Below are positions 36,358 to 43,986 of a stretch of DNA of 64,000 nt, piece after piece. The translations under genes were made by a program, and so were the position numbers. This DNA is from Haematospirillum sp. H4485 (GTDB taxonomy: Bacteria > Pseudomonadota > Alphaproteobacteria > Rhodospirillales > Rhodospirillaceae): positions 97,147 to 161,146 of the forward strand of contig NZ_JAAVSY010000004.1 of the NCBI RefSeq assembly GCF_012102745.1. Direction: 5' to 3'. The notes under the pieces are model-generated. The model saw nothing but the letters and a program-made list of their open reading frames with translations. It was not told the origin of the DNA and did not search any database. How positions within the stretch are numbered: the first letter of the stretch is position 1; the number at the start of each line of letters is the position of its first letter.

Positions 36358-37203
36358 ATGCCCCGCAAGCCGCGTTCCCAAACCTCCGGACGACGCGACA
36401 CCCCACGCTCCCGTGCAGCAGGCCACCAGCGCGAAGAGCGTACCCGGCATCCCGATGCGGGAACAGGCATCTGGCTGTACGGAAAGCACCCCGTGGAAGC
36501 GGCACTGCTCAACCCGGATCGCCCGTGCATACAGCTGATGGCTACACGTGATGCGCTGGAGACACTAGACACAGCCGCCAGGCAGGCACTCCGCCAGATT
36601 CCCGCTACGATTATGGACCGGGAAGAACTGGATCTGCTTCTGCCACCTGGCAGCGTGCACCAGGGCCTTGCCCTGCAGGTCAGAGCCTTGCCCGCCATAG
36701 GCCCCGAAGATGTTGTTGCCAGAGCCCACAACATGGATTCAGCAACCGTGCTGATCCTGGATCAGGTGACAGACCCACACAATGTCGGAGCGATCATCCG
36801 GTCAGCCGCCGCTTTCGGAGCATTGGCCGTTATCATACAGGACCGGCATTCACCGGAAGAAACAGGAACACTGGCCAAATCCGCATCCGGTGCCTTGGAA
36901 CGCATGCCCCTGATACGCGTTTCCAACCTGGTACGGGCAATGTCTGTTCTCAAGGACGGCGGTTTCTGGATTGCTGGATTGACCGCAGATGCCCCCTCCA
37001 CCCTTCCGGAAGCACGGCTATCCGGAAAAGTAGCGCTGACACTTGGATCAGAGGGAAGCGGCCTGCGTCGGCTGACCCGCGAAAACTGCGACATTCTCAC
37101 AGCCCTGCCGATGAGCGGGGCCGTCGAGAGTCTGAACGTTTCCAATGCTGCTGCCGTGGCCTTGTACGAGCTTTTCCGGACACAAACAGCAAGAACAGTA
37201 TAA
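36358..37203 (+). CDS. rlmB: 23S rRNA 2'-O-ribose methyltransferase of the RlmB/TrmH (SpoU) family
   Basis: This 281-residue SPOUT methyltransferase probably modifies G2251-type sites in 23S rRNA. After a basic disordered N-terminus, an RNA-binding substrate domain starts at IWLYGKHPVEAALLNPDR (about residue 38). The catalytic domain shows motif 1 ILDQVTDPHNVGAIIRSAAAFGA (about 132-154), motif 2 VALTLGSEGSGLRRLT and motif 3 LPMSGAVESLNVSNAAAVALYE, which together form the trefoil-knot AdoMet site. It is divergent from the tRNA-Tyr unit and followed by tRNA-Thr. Assignment to RlmB rather than a tRNA-modifying paralogue rests on overall length and context. Confidence 0.9.
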   Translation: MPRKPRSQTSGRRDTPRSRAAGHQREERTRHPDAGTGIWLYGKHPVEAALLNPDRPCIQLMATRDALETLDTAARQALRQIPATIMDREELDLLLPPGSVHQGLALQVRALPAIGPEDVVARAHNMDSATVLILDQVTDPHNVGAIIRSAAAFGALAVIIQDRHSPEETGTLAKSASGALERMPLIRVSNLVRAMSVLKDGGFWIAGLTADAPSTLPEARLSGKVALTLGSEGSGLRRLTRENCDILTALPMSGAVESLNVSNAAAVALYELFRTQTARTV

Positions 37204-37279
37204 AAAACATACTGTCAGACACAAAAAAGGGGTTTCCCTCTGGCGAGCAGCGGTTTATTTAGTGCCGCAGCCAGATCAT

Positions 37280-37355
37280 GCCCCTATAGCTCAGCTGGTA
37301 GAGCACCTGATTTGTAATCAGGGGGTCGCGGGTTCAAGTCCTGCTGGGGGCACCA
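37280..37355 (+). tRNA. tRNA-Thr (anticodon TGT)
   Basis: This 76-base cloverleaf has acceptor GCCCCTA / TGGGGGC, discriminator A and an encoded CCA. The anticodon arm CCTGA-TTTGTAA-TCAGG gives TGT (37313-37315). In E. coli a Thr tRNA is linked to the Tyr-Gly-tufB cluster; here it lies about 1.1 kb away on the opposite strand behind rlmB. Confidence 0.97.
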
Positions 37356-37362
37356 GATATCA

Positions 37363-37406
37363 CAAGATCCCCGGACATCGCCAAAAGTCCGGGGATCTTG
37401 TCTGTT
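37363..37406 (+). terminator. Rho-independent terminator after tRNA-Thr
   Basis: A perfect 14-bp stem starts CAAGATCCCCGGAC (37363-37376) and closes with its complement at 37387-37400 around a 10-base loop, followed by TCTGTT. It lies eight bases past the tRNA CCA. Confidence 0.85.
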
Positions 37407-37673
37407 CCAACCCCATCCGGTTTGGAGCAAGCCAGTTTCGTCTCGCCAGAAACGCATGATCGGTCATTCAAGCCACAACATAAACGCCTTAGAATCAGCA
37501 TGATACACACTCTTCCGATGTTCCTGAACAGGACTATCGACAGAAAAATGCGTGATCACATGCATGCATGTGGACGCCGGGCACCCCCGGGGTAAGAGTG
37601 GTGGGAGAGATGCGCACACATACAACTGACTCTGGCTGTTGTGGCGCAACAGGGGCACAGCAGGATTCTGCGT
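37407..37673. other. Non-coding stretch after tRNA-Thr
   Basis: No supported gene is seen on either strand between the tRNA-Thr terminator and the start at 37674. Short frames on both strands lack ribosome sites and recognisable sequence. The region presumably contains the promoter for the three small genes that follow. Confidence 0.5.
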
Positions 37674-38132
37674 ATGGCAGATTCGCCACATACAACACCA
37701 ACGTTTCTGTATCCAGGCATCTTGGTTGTTGCCCTGATGCTCTGTCTGCCACCACGCCCCGCCTCGGGATCCCCCGAGACCGGAGCCGATGAAAGCATCA
37801 TGCAAATCTCCGTGGCCTTTGCTGAATGCGCCGGCTTCTACCGCGCCTTGTCAATGGCGAGTCGCAACCGGAAAACAGCCGAACAGATAGGGCAAATCGG
37901 CACCGACGTTGGCGTAACGGCAACCCTGATCGCATCCCTGTCCATGGAATGGGACCAAGCCATGCACTTTACCCGCCACGTTGCCGGTCAATCCGCATCA
38001 CGCTGGAAGCCTGCTATCACCGCCCGCAATCCAGCTGTTCTCCAACACTACCTCGCCTGCGAAAGCTTGGGTGCCCTTCATGGAGACCTGTCCATAGAAG
38101 GCCAGGACAGAACTATTCCTGGCAACCCGTGA
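37674..38132 (+). CDS. Hypothetical exported protein
   Basis: I do not recognise this protein. The start chosen is the ATG at 37674 with AGGA eight bases upstream, giving 152 residues. A hydrophobic segment (YPGILVVALMLCLPPRPASGS, residues about 14-33) looks like a signal peptide or membrane anchor with an Ala-Ser-Gly cleavage region. The mature part is helical and includes SVAFAECAGFYRALSMASRN and a later LACESLG, so two Cys residues could pair in the periplasm. It is followed by two further small unknown genes on the same strand. Confidence 0.6.
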   Translation: MADSPHTTPTFLYPGILVVALMLCLPPRPASGSPETGADESIMQISVAFAECAGFYRALSMASRNRKTAEQIGQIGTDVGVTATLIASLSMEWDQAMHFTRHVAGQSASRWKPAITARNPAVLQHYLACESLGALHGDLSIEGQDRTIPGNP

Positions 38133-38175
38133 CTGTGTTAGCCTGTGTCACCAACGGGCTTTGAAGCGTGCTGCC

Positions 38176-38559
38176 ATGACCCGCCCCTCTGTTTTCCTGA
38201 CTGATGACACCGAAGGCCTGCAGCAACGGCGCAGGTTCCTGGACGAGGTCGAGATCTCCATCAGATCGGCAAACCGCGAAATTATTCACGAAAAGGTTCC
38301 CCGCTTTACAAGGGACTCCTTTTTTCGCGTCGCTGTTTCCGTTGCACGCCTGCGGGCCAGCTATCTGCTTGCTGTCACAACCATGGATTGGCAACGCGCC
38401 TCGGAGACAGGCATCCGGGATATCGGGCGCCTGCGCACCATGTATGAAGAAGCACGTGAAGGCCTTGTCGCACTGGAACACGCCATAGAGGTCGGCTACG
38501 TCGACATTGTTGAAGATGCCATCCCCATGCCACCACCACCACCGGAGCCACCGGAATGA
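38176..38559 (+). CDS. Hypothetical helical protein with Pro-rich tail
   Basis: This 127-residue protein begins MTRPSVFLTDDTEGLQQRRRF; a TTG five codons upstream is an alternative start. The body is charged and helical (EISIRSANREIIHEKVPRF, then SVARLRASYLLAV, then RLRTMYEEAREGLVALEHA). It ends in a run of prolines (PMPPPPPEPPE). There is no signal peptide or known motif. Its stop overlaps the next start (ATGA at 38556-38559), so the two are probably translated together and may cooperate. Confidence 0.65.
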   Translation: MTRPSVFLTDDTEGLQQRRRFLDEVEISIRSANREIIHEKVPRFTRDSFFRVAVSVARLRASYLLAVTTMDWQRASETGIRDIGRLRTMYEEAREGLVALEHAIEVGYVDIVEDAIPMPPPPPEPPE

Positions 38560-38858
38560 CACTCCCTCCCCGTCAGGATCGTCCCTTGCCGCCACCGGTT
38601 CGACGCGGCGAAGGTCCGGGCCTTCCCTTGCCGGGTCGGCCTGCCACCCCCACCGCAAAAGCACTCGGATTACGGGGATCAAAGACACTACGGACAGCCA
38701 CCGATGAGAAGGTATGTCAAAAATGCGGCGCCCTGTTCCGGTGGGAACACCCCGGAGCCGACCAGCAGGGAGCACCGCTGACACTCAAGCTGATGACACC
38801 AGGGCAGAAGTGCGACTGCGGCTATGGGGCCGTACGCGCCAAACCGCGCAAACCCTGA
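38556..38858 (+). CDS. Small putative zinc-ribbon protein
   Basis: This 100-residue protein has a Pro/Arg-rich, probably disordered first half and a C-terminal metal-binding candidate, VCQKCGALF (CxxC, about residues 54-57) paired with KCDCGYG (CxC, about 85-87). Four cysteines in this spacing suggest a zinc ribbon, perhaps for nucleic-acid or protein contacts. It is translationally coupled to the preceding gene and ends three bases from the convergent ctaB. I cannot assign a family. Confidence 0.62.
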   Translation: MTLPPRQDRPLPPPVRRGEGPGLPLPGRPATPTAKALGLRGSKTLRTATDEKVCQKCGALFRWEHPGADQQGAPLTLKLMTPGQKCDCGYGAVRAKPRKP

Positions 38859-38861
38859 TCC

Positions 38862-39728
38862 CTACCATAAGACTGGCAGGTGTCGGTCCAGAACAACAGC
38901 CAAGAAGACAAGGGACAGATACTGCATCGATCCCAGGAAGACCTGCCGTGCCTCTGATCGACCCGGGGCACGAACCAGCTGTATATTCTGCCAAAGGAAC
39001 AGCAACGCAGCCCCTGTCGAGACAGCACCATACACCGGCCCAAGAAGTCCCATCACCCAAGGAACTCCTGCAGAAATAACAAGAAGAATGGTGTTGCCCA
39101 GAATCCACCGTGAACAACGGGCCTCCCCAACCAGAACCGGCAACATGGGAACACCAACACCTGCATAATCATCCTTGAGCAGGATAGCCAAGGCCCAGAA
39201 GTGGGAGGGCGTCCAGAGAAACAAGGTAGTCGCCATAAGTACGGGCAACAACCAAACACCGGGATCAAAGGCCGCGGCACCCGCCAGAACAGCAAAACTG
39301 CCCGCAGCACCGCCAATAACAATATTCAGCCATGTGCGACGCTTGAGCCAGACCGTATAGACAATGGCATAAATAAACGCCCCCAGAAAAAGGTGCAACG
39401 CCACGGCCCAGTTAAAAGCACCCAAGGCCAGCCACAGGCCCGCCATAAGAAGAAGCCCCGAAAACCACAAGGCATGTACCGGCTTGCTGATCAGGCCAGC
39501 AGCCAAAGGACGACCGGCCGTGCGCTTCATCCGGCGATCAATGTCACGATCATAGAAATGATTGAAGACGGACGAACCCGCTGACCCGAGAAGCATGGCC
39601 AAGACCAGAACCACCAAGGCAGCCGGATCCAAGCTTTCGGCAACGGCCGCATACCCGACGGCTGCAGTCAGCGCAATCATGACACCAATTCTGGGCTTGC
39701 ACAGCTCCAGATAACCAGAAAAATTCAT
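38862..39728 (-). CDS. ctaB: Protoheme IX farnesyltransferase (heme O synthase)
   Basis: This 288-residue UbiA-family membrane enzyme transfers a farnesyl group to heme B, making heme O for heme-copper oxidases. The first Asp-rich motif NHFYDRDIDRRMKRTAGRPL (about residues 55-74) binds Mg-pyrophosphate. The second lies in ILLKDDYAGVGVPMLPV. Around eight hydrophobic helices can be traced. It normally sits in a cox operon; here it follows an oxidase-like subunit and a CoxF-like small protein, but no coxA, coxB or coxC is present nearby. Confidence 0.95.
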   Translation of the reverse strand: MNFSGYLELCKPRIGVMIALTAAVGYAAVAESLDPAALVVLVLAMLLGSAGSSVFNHFYDRDIDRRMKRTAGRPLAAGLISKPVHALWFSGLLLMAGLWLALGAFNWAVALHLFLGAFIYAIVYTVWLKRRTWLNIVIGGAAGSFAVLAGAAAFDPGVWLLPVLMATTLFLWTPSHFWALAILLKDDYAGVGVPMLPVLVGEARCSRWILGNTILLVISAGVPWVMGLLGPVYGAVSTGAALLFLWQNIQLVRAPGRSEARQVFLGSMQYLSLVFLAVVLDRHLPVLW

Positions 39729-39780
39729 AGGACTCCCCTTCCCTCCAAACCCCTTGGATCATCACCCCAAAACAGACCGC

Positions 39781-41199
39781 TCAGGTTTTTGCCAAATACC
39801 TGCCTTCACTCTCCGTCAAGGATTCAGACAAGACAGATGGCCGCCCCAGTAACCGGGATCCAATAATCCAGACAAAGGATGCACCCCCGATAACAGCAAT
39901 AAAGGCTCCACAACCCATTGCCAGCATCGACACGATCTCGAGAGGCGTATCCAGCCCTTGGCTTCCCCCGGCGGTCTTGCGCGCAACACCGGAACTACCG
40001 GCAACAAACAACCCTCCGGCGTGCAAGAGCTGCCCGGCTCCATACAGCCCCAGACATCTCAGGACGGAGCGCATACGAGCCAAGGAATAACCCAGCCATG
40101 GCAACAACACCGTGGCGAGAAAAACCATCAGGGCCAGCATCACTCCACCAATCACAAGGTGATAATGAGCCGGCGTGCGCGTGTCCCCTCCTCCCAGGGC
40201 ATAGCCAAACAGACCACCAACCACAAACAGCAAACACGATAATCCAAGCCCTGCTCCCTGCACCGTTCCTGGCTTCAACCCACTGCACAACAGGGCGCCC
40301 ACAAGCCCTGCGACAGCAAGAAAGGGCTGACCAATCAACCCCAGCTGATACAGCAGGGTAAAGTGCGAGAACAAACGCGCATCACGTGGATCCAGAAACA
40401 AATAAAGAAACGGACCAAGCAAGGCCACAGATACGACAAGAACAACAATGGTGCGCAGCAAACCGGAAGACAGCGGATATTCCCCGTGCAGGCGACGCCC
40501 GACATCCTGCCAGATCAGCACCATCATCAGGAAATTCAGGAACTGCAACAGATGACCCGTTCCCCAGAACAAGGTTTCGTTGAAAGGAACGGACTGAAGC
40601 CCGGACGGCATGGTCAGCGCGGCAAGAACACAACATAACAGCGCCAGAAACCATACTGCCGCCAACCCACGGGCGCAGAACAAACAAGCTCCGGAATCCC
40701 GGCCATCGGGCCACATCAAAATACGATAAAAAGGAGCACTGAATGCAATGCCAAGCAACACCAGACCAAGCCCGAAAACCGGGTGGCCAATAACCGGCAC
40801 ATAATTGTTCAGGGATGGCTCCCCAAGGCCAAGAGAAAATGGAACCAGAAGGAGCACCATTCCCCCGGTCGCCAAGGACGGGGCAAAACGGAAGAGATCA
40901 GTCCGTTCTTCTGAAAAGTAGGGACTGCTACGCGCTGCAACAAGATAGGTACATACAGATGCCGCCATACCCAAATACCATATGACAACACTGAAAATAA
41001 CGTGCGTAACCAGTGCCGCCCGGAAAAAACGAACTGGCAAATACTCCTGCACACCCGGCGTACGCAACAGGGCAAGCAACAGGGCAAGCCCACCGGCAAG
41101 AGCAAGAGAAGACAGCGACAGCAAAACCCAGTACCGCGTTTCGGAGCGTAGGCTTCCAGGCACCGGGATCATAGACCGGAAAACGGTTCTGCCCTTCAT
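39781..41199 (-). CDS. Heme-copper oxidase subunit I-like membrane protein (orphan)
   Basis: This 472-residue protein has about 12 hydrophobic helices. The start is the ATG at 41197-41199 with AGGGG upstream; a TTG eight codons earlier overlaps coxF. Subunit-I-like landmarks are a His-containing helix II (ALVTHVIFSVVIWYLGM), FWGTGHLLQFLN resembling the helix VI W-G-H copper site, and PAHYHLVIGG resembling the helix X His-x-His heme ligands. Where classical enzymes have a His-His pair I see only one His (FSHFTLLYQ), and the cross-linked Tyr of helix VI is Phe. It may be a divergent oxidase, a heme-copper relative with another role, or a non-pumping accessory. No subunit II is encoded nearby. 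Confidence 0.7.
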   Translation of the reverse strand: MKGRTVFRSMIPVPGSLRSETRYWVLLSLSSLALAGGLALLLALLRTPGVQEYLPVRFFRAALVTHVIFSVVIWYLGMAASVCTYLVAARSSPYFSEERTDLFRFAPSLATGGMVLLLVPFSLGLGEPSLNNYVPVIGHPVFGLGLVLLGIAFSAPFYRILMWPDGRDSGACLFCARGLAAVWFLALLCCVLAALTMPSGLQSVPFNETLFWGTGHLLQFLNFLMMVLIWQDVGRRLHGEYPLSSGLLRTIVVLVVSVALLGPFLYLFLDPRDARLFSHFTLLYQLGLIGQPFLAVAGLVGALLCSGLKPGTVQGAGLGLSCLLFVVGGLFGYALGGGDTRTPAHYHLVIGGVMLALMVFLATVLLPWLGYSLARMRSVLRCLGLYGAGQLLHAGGLFVAGSSGVARKTAGGSQGLDTPLEIVSMLAMGCGAFIAVIGGASFVWIIGSRLLGRPSVLSESLTESEGRYLAKT

Positions 41200-41209
41200 G
41201 GCAATACCC

Positions 41210-41362
41210 CTAGAGGCCAACAAGTCCTATCTTGACGATAATGCCAACATAAAAGCCCAAGGCCAGAACCGTAAGAAATACCCCAAGAAGAACGTTCCGC
41301 CAGAACAAACGTGAAGAACGCTTCTGCGCTATATCAACAGCAACCCCTGTTATATCGATCAT
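41210..41362 (-). CDS. Small CoxF-like membrane protein
   Basis: This 50-residue frame begins MIDITGVAVDIAQKRSSRLF and has one membrane helix (about residues 23-45, including NVLLGVFLTVLALGFYVGII). It ends VKIGLVGL. A strong ribosome site (AGGGGGAAG) sits immediately before the ATG. The RN-x(8)-FYV-x-VKIG pattern resembles the CoxF-type small protein of alphaproteobacterial cox operons, whose role is thought to be oxidase assembly. It ends 11 bases before the oxidase-like gene start and is short enough to be missed by standard length cut-offs. Confidence 0.72.
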   Translation of the reverse strand: MIDITGVAVDIAQKRSSRLFWRNVLLGVFLTVLALGFYVGIIVKIGLVGL

Positions 41363-41617
41363 ACTTCCCCCTTACCGATCCCCCTGAATCAACACAAAAT
41401 GATCATATATTGAAATGATCGGAGGGGACTTTATACACTTCATCATCAATCTGGAAGATGTATTATTGTCAATGCATCTACACACTCATTCGTCATAACA
41501 CATATATGACCATCATTTACTGTCATAGATAAAAACCTTATTATCAAACAGCCTTCCGGATGAACTTCCTTCCCCGTATAGTACAGTGCATGTGGATCCA
41601 AGACGCGGAGACTGGTC

Positions 41618-42457
41618 ATGTCAACAGAGACGTCCGAAGAATACCATCGCAATGCGCATCCAGAACAAGCCGTCTCTCCCGAGGCAGCCGCCAGCCTATG
41701 GTATGGAAGCACCTCGTGGCCGGGAATACGCAGTGTCAGCGTTGACCAGACAACGCGCTGGCTGGCCCGAGGATGGGATGACCTGATGACAGCCCCCACA
41801 ATCAGCTTGGGCTACGGGGCTATTTTTTCCGTTATTGCCTGGCTTATGGCTTCCGGTCTTTTTTCCGTTGGTATGGAGTCCCTTCTGGTCCCGCTGGTTG
41901 CCGGCTTCATGCTGATTGCCCCGTTTGCCGCCGTTGGTCTTTATGAAATCAGCCGCTTGCACGCTGAAAACCAGCCTGTGACGTTTTCGGATACTCTCAG
42001 GGTCTATAAACGCAATTCCATGCAACTTGGCATGATTGGCATGACCTTGATGGTTGCCATGATGCTGTGGTTTGTTGTGTCACTGGTGCTGTTTGCGATC
42101 TTTTTCAGCAGTGCGCCGCCAAATATGAGCAACTTCATCGGCTCACTGCTGGCATCGCCGCAGGCACCCCCCTTTCTGGCACTGGGCACCCTGATTGGCG
42201 GCTTTATCGCCGCCGGTGTTTTTGCCATATCGGCAATCAGCCTGCCTATGGTGATTGACCGCAACATATCTGCCTACGCCGCCATGATTACCAGCGTCCG
42301 CGCCGTATACGGCAACAAACACGCCATGTTTGGCTGGGCTGCGGCCATTGTCCTGATTACAGGCGTCGGAATCGGCACGTTCTTTATTGGCCTTATTGTG
42401 ACCCTGCCCCTGATTGCACATGCATCATGGCATGCATACAAGGCGATGGTTGACTAG
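41618..42457 (+). CDS. DUF2189-family integral membrane protein
   Basis: This 279-residue protein has a soluble N-terminus with RSVSVDQTTRWLARGWDDLMTAPTISLGYG (about residues 37-66) and about six hydrophobic helices. That N-terminal motif, with W-x-DL-x-APT-SL-YG, and the later AVGLYEISR are characteristic of DUF2189 proteins, common in Rhodospirillales and of unknown function. The 255 bases upstream, shared with coxF in the divergent direction, are AT-rich and probably hold promoters for both. It converges with the tusA-like gene, overlapping by four bases. Confidence 0.85.
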   Translation: MSTETSEEYHRNAHPEQAVSPEAAASLWYGSTSWPGIRSVSVDQTTRWLARGWDDLMTAPTISLGYGAIFSVIAWLMASGLFSVGMESLLVPLVAGFMLIAPFAAVGLYEISRLHAENQPVTFSDTLRVYKRNSMQLGMIGMTLMVAMMLWFVVSLVLFAIFFSSAPPNMSNFIGSLLASPQAPPFLALGTLIGGFIAAGVFAISAISLPMVIDRNISAYAAMITSVRAVYGNKHAMFGWAAAIVLITGVGIGTFFIGLIVTLPLIAHASWHAYKAMVD

Positions 42458-42747
42458 CAGCAGCCGGTTATTCCTCCGTTGGCAGAATCGGGACAGCTGA
42501 TCAGCATGATCAGCTGTCCCGTGCCTTTATCACTAGATACCAGCATCACGCCAGCTTTCTGACACAGTGCGCGAAAGTCACGTTCATCAATGCGGTCATC
42601 ACAAATAACCCTCAAGCTCTCGCCAGGATGAAGATCTGCGATAGCACGAAGAGTCCTCAAGACAGGCAGCGGGCAGGACATACCACGACAATCCAGTTCA
42701 TGACATGGCAAACGACTCAAAACCCCGCTCCCTGCAAATATGAACAT
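42454..42747 (-). CDS. TusA-like sulfur carrier protein
   Basis: This protein, up to 97 residues, contains the diagnostic LDCRGMSCPLPVLRTLRAI (from about residue 18) with the acceptor Cys in CPxP. It continues with GESLRVICDDRIDERDFRALC and ends in GGITGCC. TusA proteins carry persulfide sulfur between rhodanese-type donors and acceptors. The 5' extension MFIFAGSGVLSRLP lacks a good ribosome site for its ATG; a TTG about nine codons in is an alternative. It is divergent from a rhodanese gene, supporting a shared sulfur-transfer role. Confidence 0.88.
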   Translation of the reverse strand: MFIFAGSGVLSRLPCHELDCRGMSCPLPVLRTLRAIADLHPGESLRVICDDRIDERDFRALCQKAGVMLVSSDKGTGQLIMLISCPDSANGGITGCC

Positions 42748-42775
42748 AGAGATGCACTTACAGCATCAGGGTAGT

Positions 42776-43174
42776 ATGAATACAGATCCGTTTCATGTCT
42801 TGTGGAAATCCGCCATGCACGCTTCACACACAGAAGACAACAACAAACCCCGTATCCAGATTGAAACCCCGGAAACCATCATGATGTGGCTGGAACGCGG
42901 GGAGGCCATCCTGATCGATGTGCGGGAAGAGCACGAATATCACGCGGAACACATCCCGGGCTCTATTTTAATACCCCTCAGCCGCTTTGACCCCTCAGAC
43001 GTTCCGGATACAACCGGTAAAAAACTGGTTCTCCACTGCCGCAGCGGACAACGGTGCGGCGTCGCTTCTGGCATTCTGGCCGCAGCAGGATTCTCACAGG
43101 ACCTGTTCCGTATGGAAGGAGGGATTCTGAACTGGGTGCAAAGGGGCGGCAAGACCCGACGCAGTGGCCCATAA
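42776..43174 (+). CDS. Single-domain rhodanese (sulfurtransferase)
   Basis: The chosen ATG (42776, AGGG just upstream) gives 132 residues. Starts at 42740 or 42752 would overlap the divergent tusA-like gene. The rhodanese fold shows IDVREEHEYHAEHIPGSILIPL (CH2A-type motif) and the active-site loop HCRSGQRC, with the catalytic Cys at the loop start. The end FRMEGGILNWVQRGG is the usual CH2B motif. It may donate persulfide to the TusA-like protein encoded divergently. Confidence 0.9.
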   Translation: MNTDPFHVLWKSAMHASHTEDNNKPRIQIETPETIMMWLERGEAILIDVREEHEYHAEHIPGSILIPLSRFDPSDVPDTTGKKLVLHCRSGQRCGVASGILAAAGFSQDLFRMEGGILNWVQRGGKTRRSGP

Positions 43175-43186
43175 CCCCAATTTCGG

Positions 43187-43220
43187 AACAGGGCCATTTG
43201 GCTGCATGGCCCTGTTTCTG
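43187..43220 (+). terminator. Terminator after the rhodanese gene
   Basis: AACAGGGCCAT (43187-43197) / ATGGCCCTGTT (43206-43216) is an 11-bp stem with an eight-base loop followed by TCTG. It lies 13 bases past the stop codon. Confidence 0.7.
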
Positions 43221-43334
43221 CATAATCAGGGATCACAGGTTGCAATCTGCCCGTCACAGGACATCATGAGACCAACAGGCATGTCCCTGCGATAGAATCT
43301 TGGCCGTTGAGCCTCCCTCTAAGGGGACAAACCC

Positions 43335-43904
43335 ATGACCTCGTTTCTGGCATTGATAAAGCGCCTGATGGGGGTAGCCCCCACTCCTCGGCTCGCCTCG
43401 GATCCTCCCCAGCCTTCAGATCCATCAGCATGCACCATAAGGGGCGAAAATGGTCTACGTGGTTTCTTGGTACTGATTGACGAAACGCCGGAGATTCAGG
43501 CCGTCATACGCTATGTCGCCTGGAGGGCCTATAATGAATCAGCCCGTATAACCCTGCTGAGCATTGCTCCTTCCTCTGAACAAACGGACTGGATCTTGGT
43601 CGGCTCCAGAATGCGTGATGATTCCGTACAACAGGCCGAAGAACGTCTGCAACGAGCAGCCGCTGAGATACACCGGATCAGCGGAGTCTTTTCCCAACTG
43701 ATCCTGCGGGAAGGTGATCCACTGCAAGAGGTTCTGTCTGTCCTGGACGAATACCGGGACATTACCATTATGGTCACGGCATCCAAGCCACATGGGGAGG
43801 GGATGGCCCCTCTGATACAGGCTGCTACAGCAACATCCCTGCCCGTTCCAGTTACAATCATTCCCGGATTCCTGACACCCGTGGATATTGATGCACTGTG
43901 CTGA
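43335..43904 (+). CDS. Universal-stress-protein-like protein
   Basis: This 189-residue protein has a variable N-terminus and then a Rossmann-like alpha/beta unit: FLVLIDETPEIQAVIRYVAWRAYNESARITLLSIAP (about residues 44-79), a helix with EERLQRAAAEI, LILREGDPLQEVLSVLDEY, and ITIMVTASKPHG. This follows the UspA order of strands and helices. The ATP-binding G-x2-G-x9-G[ST] loop is not evident, so it may not bind nucleotide. It has its own upstream space and a palindromic terminator after it. Confidence 0.6.
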   Translation: MTSFLALIKRLMGVAPTPRLASDPPQPSDPSACTIRGENGLRGFLVLIDETPEIQAVIRYVAWRAYNESARITLLSIAPSSEQTDWILVGSRMRDDSVQQAEERLQRAAAEIHRISGVFSQLILREGDPLQEVLSVLDEYRDITIMVTASKPHGEGMAPLIQAATATSLPVPVTIIPGFLTPVDIDALC

Positions 43905-43931
43905 ACACCGTATTGCGGAGCTTGAAAACAC

Positions 43932-43960
43932 TGCAGCCGGACATGACATGTCCGGCTGCA
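43932..43960. terminator. Perfect palindrome between convergent genes (bidirectional terminator)
   Basis: Two 14-base arms (TGCAGCCGGACATG at 43932-43945 and its complement at 43947-43960) flank one central A. The hairpin lies between the converging usp-like and marR genes. On the minus strand it is followed by GTGTTTTC, so it works best as the marR terminator and more weakly for the plus strand. Confidence 0.75.
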
Positions 43961-43986
43961 TAATGATACACAATCAAGAAAAAAGA

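Noticed and set aside
37464..37805. Several overlapping minus-strand frames opposite the exported hypothetical gene
   Set aside because: They lack ribosome sites and conflict with a plus-strand gene that has a signal peptide and a well-placed AGGA.
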